From: Stentor coeruleus
Taxonomy: Eukaryota; Ciliophora; Heterotrichea; Heterotrichida; Stentoridae
Assembly: GCA_001970955.1 (NCBI GenBank)
Contig: MPUH01000039.1
Span: 62,001 to 126,000 of the forward strand
DNA length: 64,000 nt
Direction: 5' to 3'
The position numbers were made by a program, and so were the translations under genes. This document shows positions 10,701-18,274 of this stretch, piece after piece. Positions within the stretch are counted from its first letter, which is position 1. The number at the start of each line of letters is the position of its first letter. The notes under the pieces are model-generated. The model did no database searches and was not told the DNA's origin. It worked only from the letters and a program-made list of their open reading frames with translations.

Positions 10701-11033
10701 ATTATTATCCTAGGGTTATTCAGATATATTTTTTACATAAAACTTCCATTCAATTATGATAGAGCAAACTACTTGCTAAAGATGATGTACTTATGTATTA
10801 TTTGGAATACATTTGTATGCATATTAAGCAATTCAATAAATACAATTTCATACGCTTGGCTTATTTTACAATTAGTTGGCTGGTTAATAATTATTCCTGT
10901 CGGGTTATACTTAATGTTCAAACTACCTAATAATTATCTTATAATTCCACATGGAAGAGATATTGCTGTATTATTCAAGTTTGAAGCTGGAAAAGCATTT
11001 TATAGGCAGAGAACATTTAATACTGCAAATTAG
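7707..11033 (+). CDS. Receptor copy 3: signal peptide, two PBP-like modules, about nine membrane segments
   Basis: This is an intact 1,108-residue frame with the layout of copy 2: signal peptide (MIIVVWFIYFVDA), N-terminal module to about residue 285, second ligand-binding module to about 735, then hydrophobic segments from GEGIKIGISISLLIISTI to YAWLILQLVGWLIIIPVGLY. The second module is nearly identical to copy 1. The membrane part is clearly more diverged from copies 1 and 2 (for example TSRKISYTEIQLLSISCNAK against VSKKVKHTKIIPLNVVCQAS). The conserved Cys/Trp/His loop is present as DTYLNYDCKMMCWGNKH. The 5' flank matches the flank of the decayed copy at 2,686-2,722. It is probably a surface receptor; the ligand cannot be told from sequence. 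Confidence 0.8.
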   Translation: MIIVVWFIYFVDAYNVGYIGNDNEKLQFLQDFFNLFSKHSIFNHYKGFQDINADIIKDLSLIIHDNDLDISISQSIEFAKLNNLPMLVLSPGENSDFIFFLEPSYECLASTIKNALNSLNIVEVGVFWIYSQKNKKIVDSLKKTWDKKLISASVRGLETIEEIKKIYGKIFKSEGIQNYLFIGDSEICQTFSESFESSYLARQGNTAIFLNECIYQVKTNGAFILSKTGILYSNTSTEYNFNMIKPYFSVFQENGLSTYQIARMFEKIINPCSFDIVNIQNNKRIIVGKADNNDFNITNTAIYFGGKNESTYYSRPQIVISANTGFLNPPGYSNVYQNVKYQEGTYFAVEKVNKDRFYFPKYDLILYDKVDCGVSVFDANYSRDCFIKHAPHMGNAYVPTINTITINILKQLQSLEINIPFIGGGGSVSVLSNKTDFPMFTRMTSSSTLFTIAWSKLIDLYGWSNIMIFYTNDSYGLAIYEVMKKESLVEGFNILNKEEERMINPITDISQLPIYYDRINNAIDIGCNIMFLAMSDPSPFFWLEGLYDVGVKKGDFVYIFFSLTGLDGLNTTGGNYTKRAELMHGSLFIYNAAWVGEFGEKVKKDYLNKSNDIWARSFFIDAVLSASNTIDFLLIQGKFFENSTEFMNAQRNTRMEGCTGTISFDHYSNDRNLYYFNLYNFYQDNASEWHGDAVLLISPLSPVYYTVLKEPIFANGEFPSDMKENYMDCPFRESKIRDSKTGEGIKIGISISLLIISTIITFYTSRKISYTEIQLLSISCNAKFHDFLTLGFIFVESIQLIAIGPNFVSFNAFLNNASEYLSLNLSKAVTFRNTTFWVIFYSMLFSTYFWLLILVLSTIKLCGCFEYISKKIDDIKIYTMPILSNYLFIPVTVSILSIFACDKAIGLNLKDTYLNYDCKMMCWGNKHIGYAIPACILIIIYIPMAILYRTLWQEDNKDLNIRANSKFLVVKNLAFVCIIVIGKLIHESYQLIFSIVFEIIILGLFRYIFYIKLPFNYDRANYLLKMMYLCIIWNTFVCILSNSINTISYAWLILQLVGWLIIIPVGLYLMFKLPNNYLIIPHGRDIAVLFKFEAGKAFYRQRTFNTAN

Positions 11034-11132
11034 TTATTAAAAATTGTTATATAATATGTATTGGATATTTTATATAAGAATTGTGAATAAGTATCAGTAT
11101 TTAGTAATATTAGTTGACAACATTTTAATATT

Positions 11133-12686
11133 ATGAATTTAAACATATCGACTAAACCTTCAAATTCAACTGAGAATGTCAGATTCGTCTCTCCATCAAT
11201 CAGAGCTGATGAAAAGGATGCACTTAAAAAAATGAACTGGCACGGAATGTCCCTTAGATTTTCCTCCCACAACATCGACCGGCAATTCAAAGACCTCACT
11301 ATATTTAAATCTTCAAAACTCGCTGCTATTAAAGCTGCTAAGGATTGTGAGATTCTAAAACAAAAAAAGCAACTTCAAGAATATGATTATGCACGCCAAC
11401 TATTAGCTTATAAGAAAAAACAAGAATCAGCGAAAAATCAACGTTTAACAACTTTATTAGAAAACAATAACACCCTTGTTCAACGCATGAACTATGCGGC
11501 AATTTTTATTCAAAAAATAGTCCGGGGTTATGCTGTCAGAAAAAAGTATAGAGAAATTCTTAATGAATTAGCTATGAAACGACTTTCTAATAAACTTGAA
11601 AGCCTTGAAGGAGTTGTTGATGACTACTTAAATTATATGGGAGCTTCTGGGCATAAAGCTGCTATTATCCTGCAGAAAAATGTGAGGAAATTTTTGTGTG
11701 TAAGGAAATTCATACGAGCTAAAGAAATGGCTTATGAGATGAGAGCAAATCTACGATTAAATAAAGTTATTACTATTCAAACACATATTCGTGGATATCT
11801 TGCAAGGAAAAAAGTCAGGAAAATACGCGAAGAAAAAATTATCAAAAGCTCATTAGAAAGGATAAGAAAAAGACTTTTGGTTTTGAGACTTAAAGAGTTT
11901 TGGCATAGGAAGAAGTTTATTTTTGAAGTTATCCAAAAAAAATACAGAGAAAAGTCTGAGAACTCAGAAAAAGATCAAGAAAAAAACAATACTGAAAAGC
12001 CACACGAAAACTATGAAAATTTTTTTATTGATGTGCCGAAATCTTATAGCAAAATGAACACAATTAGCGAAAATTATAAAGCCGAAAGCCAAAGGAGCAG
12101 TTTGCTTTTTAAAGATTTTGTTGCACCTTTAAATGATTCTCTTATAGAAAAACCACCAAGACCTCCAAGGCCGATGACTAGAAAATACTTGCTTCCAACT
12201 ATGAATTTTATAAATAGAATATCTCAAGACCCTGAAGAAACAAAAATTACTAAGTCTTCTAAGCAAAAAAGAAGTATAAGTGGAAGAAGATTTCAAAAAA
12301 ATACCCAATCAAGAGCTACTTATATTAAAGAGCTTAATGAAACTACTATAAAAATAAGAGCATCATCAGCTGATTATAAGAAAAATAGAATGGCATCATC
12401 TAGGAATACTAGTCATGTTATAGGAAAAAATACAGAAAGGTTCCCACAAGTTGTTACTCCTGCTTGTGTTGTTGATTTTTTGAAATCTTTGAAGAATAGA
12501 TCTCCAACACCTAATTTACTGTTGCAGAAAGTTGAAGATTTTCCTTCACCGATTTTTGAAGAGGCAGTAGGAAAGGTTTATGTTTATAATCCACCTAAAC
12601 CTCAAAGTTTGTCATTTAAAGATGCTTTACCGAATGTAAACTATTTACTTGAAACATATGGTCGAAACCTTAAAAGTAAAAAATAG
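11133..12686 (+). CDS. IQ-motif (calmodulin-binding) protein
   Basis: The product has 517 residues and is basic. Three IQ motifs are visible: AAIFIQKIVRGYAVRKKYRE (about 122-141), AAIILQKNVRKFLCVRKFIR (about 176-195) and VITIQTHIRGYLARKKVRKI (about 212-231). They lie in a charged helical context, and the C-terminal half is low in structure with a proline patch (KPPRPPRPMTRKY). IQ motifs bind calmodulin or related EF-hand light chains, so a cytoskeletal or ciliary calcium-responsive scaffold is likely. No motor or enzymatic domain is seen. The ATG sits in an AT-rich leader about 100 bp after the receptor array. A second IQ protein lies at 16,912. Confidence 0.75.
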   Translation: MNLNISTKPSNSTENVRFVSPSIRADEKDALKKMNWHGMSLRFSSHNIDRQFKDLTIFKSSKLAAIKAAKDCEILKQKKQLQEYDYARQLLAYKKKQESAKNQRLTTLLENNNTLVQRMNYAAIFIQKIVRGYAVRKKYREILNELAMKRLSNKLESLEGVVDDYLNYMGASGHKAAIILQKNVRKFLCVRKFIRAKEMAYEMRANLRLNKVITIQTHIRGYLARKKVRKIREEKIIKSSLERIRKRLLVLRLKEFWHRKKFIFEVIQKKYREKSENSEKDQEKNNTEKPHENYENFFIDVPKSYSKMNTISENYKAESQRSSLLFKDFVAPLNDSLIEKPPRPPRPMTRKYLLPTMNFINRISQDPEETKITKSSKQKRSISGRRFQKNTQSRATYIKELNETTIKIRASSADYKKNRMASSRNTSHVIGKNTERFPQVVTPACVVDFLKSLKNRSPTPNLLLQKVEDFPSPIFEEAVGKVYVYNPPKPQSLSFKDALPNVNYLLETYGRNLKSKK

Positions 12687-13033
12687 ATTAATTAAATGTT
12701 TAAAAATTAGATATGGTGTTAAAGTGGTTATGCTTTTATGATTATTACATTTTTTACAATAAAAAATTATTAGAGGAATTATTTTATAAAGTAAATAAGT
12801 CTGTATTTGTTTAAGTTTGTTTGTTGGATAACTTTGTGTTTTGAATAGTTGAATATAAATAATTTAGAATAGTAAAATCCAAAAAATTATACTTCTAACA
12901 AAAATACAACTGATTTAAAATCTCTCATATATGTGCATCTTACACTTATCCTACTTAATCAATTTCCCTATATCTAACAAAATTATATAGAAATCCAATT
13001 CAAGCACATTACTTACCAAATATATATGAAAAT
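12687..13033. other. Spacer, nothing recognised
   Basis: This is an AT-rich stretch between two + strand genes with no open frame of note. It presumably holds the 3' end of the IQ gene and the promoter of the next gene. Confidence 0.5.
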
Positions 13034-13594
13034 ATGAGATTAGCCGACCACTACCCTGCGAAATTCCGTTTTTACTCCCCTGGCCGCTGCGAGGCCTGGA
13101 AAAAATTTTCTTCAATAAAAACTCGCACTAAAAACTTTGTCCATACCCAAAAAATCCGTGGCATCTCCACGGCAAACGTAAACCTCATAAGCTCATCATT
13201 ACCAAAAGAAGTACCATACCCAGAAAAAGTATTTAAAACCAATCAAAAACCTTATATTCATATAAAATATCCTCCTTCATCTTCCAACAGCCCAATACGT
13301 TCAGTATCCCCAGTTAAAACCACATCAAAATGTTATGATTATTTTCAACCCATTCGCGAAATCCCTAAAAAATATTCCCTTTCAAGCTGTCTTGAAACTT
13401 TTGATATTAAAGGACAACAAATGCCATTAAAAACTATATCAAATCCTATGTTTATGCAAAGGCAAGAAATTGAGAATATTAAAAAACAGAATAAAAACAA
13501 AAAATCTCAAGAGATTTACTTTAGACTTCCTGCTATTTGTACACCAACACCTTGGAATTATGAGAGAAATCCTCAAGTTACTTATGATTTTTAA
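13034..13594 (+). CDS. Hypothetical basic protein
   Basis: The frame encodes 186 residues, rich in Lys, Ser and Pro (SSSNSPIRSVSPVK), with no membrane segment or known domain. The local GC rise and codon choice against the AT-rich flanks support real coding. It ends in TAA 26 bp from the converging gene at 13,621. The Ser-Pro sites could be phosphorylated, but no function can be assigned. Confidence 0.55.
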   Translation: MRLADHYPAKFRFYSPGRCEAWKKFSSIKTRTKNFVHTQKIRGISTANVNLISSSLPKEVPYPEKVFKTNQKPYIHIKYPPSSSNSPIRSVSPVKTTSKCYDYFQPIREIPKKYSLSSCLETFDIKGQQMPLKTISNPMFMQRQEIENIKKQNKNKKSQEIYFRLPAICTPTPWNYERNPQVTYDF

Positions 13595-13620
13595 AGGTTT
13601 TAATTATAGTATTAAATAGT

Positions 13621-13959
13621 TTATATATCAACTCTTGATTTACACTTCCTGGAAAAGATTTCTCTAGGAAATTTGCTTTTTGGTTTTGGGGTTTGTGATG
13701 GTCTGAATGTAAAAAAACCACTTTGTTCGGTAGGGATAGGAAGTGGGGATGGAAGTTTTTTTGTTTGCCTTGATGGAAATTTGCATTTTGTTGGTTGTTG
13801 GAACAATTGATGGAATAAAGGTTTTGTTTGAAATGAGTTTAAGGATTTTATTATTAGTTCTTGCTTTTCTAGACGTTTTTTGAGATTTTGTTGATCTTTT
13901 ATTAGTTGGATGCATAAGGTTTTTATAGCTTTGATATCGCTGCGCAAGGAACAGTCCAT
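13621..13959 (-). CDS. Small coiled-coil hypothetical protein
   Basis: The 112-residue product starts at ATG in an AATAATG context. The N-terminal third (LIKDQQNLKKRLEKQELIIK) has heptad-like spacing of a short coiled coil. The rest is basic and Pro/Phe-rich. It converges on the gene at 13,034 with 26 bp between stops. No family is recognised. An overlapping minus-strand frame at 13,664-13,915 is a shadow. Confidence 0.45.
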   Translation of the reverse strand: MDCSLRSDIKAIKTLCIQLIKDQQNLKKRLEKQELIIKSLNSFQTKPLFHQLFQQPTKCKFPSRQTKKLPSPLPIPTEQSGFFTFRPSQTPKPKSKFPREIFSRKCKSRVDI

Positions 13960-14504
13960 TATTATAATTTGATAATATACTGATTGGATTAGATGAGGGA
14001 AATTATGAGATAGGGTTTATTTTTTATGAAATACTTTTTGAAGGGTTAAGATCATTTAGGATATGGCATATTTTATAGTATTAATATGAATAAGTGATTA
14101 AAGAGACCATTTTATAAGAGATTGTTTATTTATAGAAATCATAGAATTTATTATTCGTATTATATGATGTGTTTTATATATAGTTACTACTAATAATTTT
14201 TATAATCAGCCTTTTTAGTAATATTTATAATTTTGATACCTCTAAGAAAACCTTCAATAACTTTTATATAGTTACAAAAAAAAATAAAGTAAAATATTGT
14301 TACGCAAGAATTTTTATATTTCTGTTACGTCTTCTGTTGTAAAACTTCCTTAAGGTCCCTAACCATTTTCTTAAAGCCTTTCAACTCTTTCTAAATACTG
14401 ATTTCTATAATTTTTAATCAAAAAATCAAAAATATTTCTGAAATCTAACTATAAAAAATACTTGATCCATATTTTTAAAACTATTTATCTATTAATAATC
14501 ATTT
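13960..14504. other. Spacer between divergently arranged small genes
   Basis: This is AT-rich with no sustained frame. A purine-rich patch near 14,340-14,400 looks faintly coding on the minus strand but is broken by stops in every frame. Confidence 0.45.
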
Positions 14505-15347
14505 CTAATTAATTAATAGTTTCTTTAGATCTTTAGTATCTCCTTTATACATATTTAAGTATTTGTTTCTATCTTCTATGATTTCTTCTAAAAGAAAAGA
14601 TTTAATAAACCCTGATTTTTTATGCGTAGATAAAGGACTGATTTTTTCAAGATAGTAATTTTTATTGCTTTTGATTCTTGGCAAACTCAAAATCCTCCCT
14701 TTATTTTGTTTGTAATCCCTAGCTTTGCCATCAAGGTCTTTGCTTAGATTTGATTTTTTCAAATGAACTTTCAATGTTTCTTTCATCCAATAATAATATT
14801 TAGGTTTTTTTCCAAGACAATGAGACTTGTTGTGTAGGTTCAAAAGAAGTAAGACATCATTTTCTTTGAGTTGGCTTTTAAGGGAATTTACTATTGCAAT
14901 GTATTCAGTTACTGATTTACTGTTAGTCGCAGAATCCAAAATATCAAAAACCGAGTCGTAAAAATCACAGAAATACATGCAAACTCCACCTTTAAAGTCG
15001 ATTTCAATATCATTGTCTACAAAAGCATTTAAAGCGTGTTCTCCTAATTGGAATTTATACAAAGACTTATATAAAAATTTAAGGATTTGGGAGAAAACAG
15101 CTCGGGATATCCCAGATAAACGGAAAGGGTTAATAATTTGCCAGACTTTGTAGATTTTTTCTAGGAGTTTCGGGTTTCTTTTGATTTGTCCTCTTTGGTT
15201 TAAGTCTTTTATTGAATATTGTTCTTGATTTATGATGATGATTTTCGCATCAGTCTCGTTGCTCCGGTATTTCCACTTGTTTTGTTTTTTTCTAATATTT
15301 GAATATGATCTTGATAAGATTTGGATCTCTTGATCGAGTTTTTCCAT
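14505..15347 (-). CDS. Hypothetical protein
   Basis: The frame encodes 280 residues from the ATG at 15,347. A GTG two codons upstream is unlikely to be used in a eukaryote. The sequence is helical and charged. The middle (VWQIINPFRLSGISRAVFSQ and GGVCMYFCDFYDSVFDILDS) reads like a folded helical domain, and the ends are basic. I do not recognise the family. It ends in TAG. Confidence 0.55.
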   Translation of the reverse strand: MEKLDQEIQILSRSYSNIRKKQNKWKYRSNETDAKIIIINQEQYSIKDLNQRGQIKRNPKLLEKIYKVWQIINPFRLSGISRAVFSQILKFLYKSLYKFQLGEHALNAFVDNDIEIDFKGGVCMYFCDFYDSVFDILDSATNSKSVTEYIAIVNSLKSQLKENDVLLLLNLHNKSHCLGKKPKYYYWMKETLKVHLKKSNLSKDLDGKARDYKQNKGRILSLPRIKSNKNYYLEKISPLSTHKKSGFIKSFLLEEIIEDRNKYLNMYKGDTKDLKKLLIN

Positions 15348-15889
15348 ATGCACACTATTATTATCTTTTATTTTATAAGAAAATGATTATTTTTATGTGA
15401 ATTTTTTTAAAGGGCTATATAAGGAAAATCTGAGGTTTTATAATAGAAATTGATGTTTAATAAAGACTTTGGGGTTTTTTAGATGATGAATTTTAGGATA
15501 TGATTTGTATATTTCTGATTATTACTGTTATGGAAAAAGGTTATTTATTATGAAGGGTTTTGGATGTGGTTGATATTTTTTATTATATTATTGGATTAGT
15601 TTGTTTTTATTTGATTTGTAAGATTATTATATGTAGGATAATTTTTGTTTTAAAATCAGTTGGGTTTTAGTAAATACTCAAATACAAATATTTAGTAAAA
15701 TTTTATTTATTATTAAACCCTACCGTAAACTTTTCCAGTATCAAAACTATAAATTAAACTATTTTTTATTATTTTTAACTAAACTCTAGGATAAAACCTA
15801 TCTCAAACTGACAATTCTCTTTAAAAATACACATAATCCTTTAGATTTCAAATCATTAAACTTTTCCATGCAGTTAATTAAACATTTAA
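15348..15889. other. Spacer, nothing recognised
   Basis: This AT-rich stretch lies between two minus-strand genes. I see no frame or structured motif. It likely contains the promoter of the 14,505 gene and the 3' end of the 15,890 gene. Confidence 0.45.
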
Positions 15890-16471
15890 TTATGCAAAAA
15901 AATGATTCCTACTACTGACAGCTGGGAGTATTTTTTTCTTTGATATAACCAAAGCTCCATCATGAGGATTTTCGCTTAATTTTTTCCTATGAGTTAATTT
16001 GCTTTTGTATTTTTTAACATAATGAACTTGCTCATAGGCAACTTTACGATTCTCAGGAGGTTCAGGAGAGGTTTTAACGTTAGGCAATTTTTCATGGGCT
16101 TTATGATAAAGATTTCTGAAATCAAAGTCTTTAAGGTTTTTTTGTTTTCGTTCACGAGTTCGTGTTGGCATGCGGAATGGGTCAGAATTTCCTTCTTTTG
16201 AAAGAGAAAAGTTGTTATTTGGGGGAAATTGATTTTGGATTAGTTTGAAGAGGATAATTTCTTTTTTTTGATCTTGAAATGATTTGTGGAAAATACGATT
16301 TGGTTTGTTTATTGTCCTTTTTTCAACGTTCACTTCGAGTGAAAGCATTTTTGTATGAGGACTGACCATTATCATTGATCGTGCTTTGGTATGAGATTTC
16401 ATTATTAGATTTATATTGAATTTAGATAAAGTGACAATAAAAAAGCATGAATTTTGAGTGTTGTATTGCAT
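15890..16471 (-). CDS. Hypothetical basic protein
   Basis: The frame is up to 193 residues. The first ATG gives a hydrophobic leader (CFFIVTLSKFNINLI), but the second ATG (MKSHTKARSMIMVS), preceded by ATAAATCTAATA, looks like the usual start context here, so the protein may be about 170 residues. The body is Lys/Arg/Pro-rich (FRMPTRTRERKQKNLKDF, VKTSPEPPENRKVAYEQ) with no known domain. It could be a basal-body or cytoskeletal linker, but that is only a guess from composition. Confidence 0.45.
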   Translation of the reverse strand: MQYNTQNSCFFIVTLSKFNINLIMKSHTKARSMIMVSPHTKMLSLEVNVEKRTINKPNRIFHKSFQDQKKEIILFKLIQNQFPPNNNFSLSKEGNSDPFRMPTRTRERKQKNLKDFDFRNLYHKAHEKLPNVKTSPEPPENRKVAYEQVHYVKKYKSKLTHRKKLSENPHDGALVISKKKILPAVSSRNHFFA

Positions 16472-16911
16472 TTATTTAAGATTTATGAGGTATTTTATTT
16501 ATTGTATTAGCTTTTTGTTTTTTAGTTGATATTTTTAAGGTGTGTGAGTGGATACTGATTTATATGATAAGAGGAAGTTTATTGAAATGCTTTTTTATAA
16601 ACATTTTATGTGCGTTTTGGGTTATAATATGATTTATATTTTAAAAAGAAATTATTACTTATAATAAAAAGTTATAGTTATTGATAATTTAAAGTTTGAT
16701 AATAAGTAAGAATCGTAAAATAGCTTAAAAATAGTTTAACTTTTTCTGTTCTGCCAACTCTAATAATCTCATGTAATATTTAATTTACCATTACCTCAAA
16801 AAATAAAAAAACTGATTCAAAAAATCACAAAAAATAACCACAAAATTATTTCTAAATAAAAAAACTTGCATAAAAACAACCTTCTTCCCAATCTGCACTT
16901 TCCTTGGCAAA
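16472..16911. other. Divergent promoter region
   Basis: These 440 bp of AT-rich sequence lie between the divergent starts at 16,471 (-) and 16,912 (+), so they presumably hold both promoters. No individual element can be named. Confidence 0.45.
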
Positions 16912-18264
16912 ATGGAACTTCTCATCCTAAAAAAATTGCAAATAATGGAAAAAACCAAAAGTTCTGACGGGGTAATCCTCAACTACAACAAGCAAGCAAT
17001 GGACTTCCTTCACGAAAACAACCTCGAAAACGCACTCAAACTTCTCAAAAGCGCAGAAAAAATCCTCAAAGATCGAGAAATTCCAAAAAATAACAGTTTA
17101 TGGGGAATCACATACAACAACCTCGGCTGTATCTATAAAAAAGCAGAAAACCATAAAGCAGCCTTACACTATCTTACCCGAGCTTTAGACAGTGAAATAA
17201 CAAATGCTTATGATGCAACAAATGCAGCATCAACTCATTTAAACATATCAGCAATTCTATCAAACATGGGTGATCATAATTCTTCATTAGCCCATGCATT
17301 ATCAGCTTTAAAAATACTTCAAAACACAGTAGCCAAATCCCAAAATTATACAATTTCCCTTGTAATAGCATATCATTCAATAGGTATTGAAAACGAATTA
17401 TTACATCGTTTACATGATGCTGCTGTTGCTTATAAAAAAGGTTGGGATATAGCAGAAAAAGAACTTGGGACAGGGAATAAACTTACAGAAAGCTTAAAAA
17501 GGAATTTTGCTAAAGTTAGTAATATACCAACTATGCCTAATCTTAGAGTACCAAAGAAAAAATTGAGAGTTAAAAAAACTAGTCAAGATTTCAATCAAGG
17601 GTTTCTCCCTAAAATATCAACTTCTAGAAATTCTCAACATAGTAGTTTTACAACACCTTTACATAAAAGCTCAGAAGACCCTTATGGAAAATTAACTTAT
17701 TATAGTGTTAAAACTAGAAGTTCACTTTCACCTATATCAGCAAAACCTAATATGAGAATTGCTTCTGAGATTGAATCGATAAATAAACTTATTAAAGAAC
17801 TTGATGGAAAAGATAAACCGAAAACAAGGATTTCTCATAAAAATTATAAAGAATTTATTAGAGAAATTGTGATAATACAAAAGTGGTGGAGAGGGATTTT
17901 AGCTAGAAAAAGGTGTAAGGAAATGAGAATAGTAAGAAAACCGAAAATTGTTAGGAAAATCGGGGGAAAAACTGGGAATTTAGGTGTTAGGAGAGTTTTA
18001 CCTATGAAAGTTATATTAAAACCTATACCTGAAACTAAAGCTGAGAGTAAAAGTGAAGCTGTTGTATTAATACAGTCTTGGGTTAGGATGTGGAGTGCTA
18101 GGAAAAAGTTTATGATGAAGAAAAATGCAGCTATTAAAATACAAAAGTTAATAAGAGCAAGAAGGGTAAGAAAACTGTTCTTATTAATAATCGATGCTGC
18201 AGTGTTTATACAATCAGTTTTCAGAGGATATCGTGTACGTAAAGAGCTAAAATTAGCTAGTTAA
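16912..18264 (+). CDS. TPR and IQ-motif protein
   Basis: The frame encodes 450 residues. A second ATG at 16,945 (MEKTKSSDG, in an ATAATG context) may be the true start. Residues about 25-185 contain tetratricopeptide-like helix pairs (NNLENALKLLKSAEKILK, ITYNNLGCIYKKAENHKAAL, TALGTG-like KELGTGNKLTESL). The C-terminal part has four IQ motifs: VIIQKWWRGILARKRCKEM, VVLIQSWVRMWSARKKF, AAIKIQKLIRARRVRKL and AVFIQSVFRGYRVRKEL at the very end. TPRs bind partner proteins and IQ motifs bind calmodulin, so this is a calmodulin-regulated scaffold, plausibly ciliary. Its stop lies only 10 bp before the next gene. Confidence 0.75.
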   Translation: MELLILKKLQIMEKTKSSDGVILNYNKQAMDFLHENNLENALKLLKSAEKILKDREIPKNNSLWGITYNNLGCIYKKAENHKAALHYLTRALDSEITNAYDATNAASTHLNISAILSNMGDHNSSLAHALSALKILQNTVAKSQNYTISLVIAYHSIGIENELLHRLHDAAVAYKKGWDIAEKELGTGNKLTESLKRNFAKVSNIPTMPNLRVPKKKLRVKKTSQDFNQGFLPKISTSRNSQHSSFTTPLHKSSEDPYGKLTYYSVKTRSSLSPISAKPNMRIASEIESINKLIKELDGKDKPKTRISHKNYKEFIREIVIIQKWWRGILARKRCKEMRIVRKPKIVRKIGGKTGNLGVRRVLPMKVILKPIPETKAESKSEAVVLIQSWVRMWSARKKFMMKKNAAIKIQKLIRARRVRKLFLLIIDAAVFIQSVFRGYRVRKELKLAS

Positions 18265-18274
18265 ATGTATATTA

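Noticed and set aside
1-11033. Tandem repeats as a mobile element or virus-like insertion
   Set aside because: The repeated unit is a receptor gene with a signal peptide and membrane helices; no transposase, reverse transcriptase, capsid or terminal repeats are seen.
14330-14460. Purine-rich minus-strand segment that looks like KELKGFKKMVRDLKEVLQQ
   Set aside because: All frames have nearby stops, and AG-rich DNA mimics Lys/Glu-rich coding; not enough to call.
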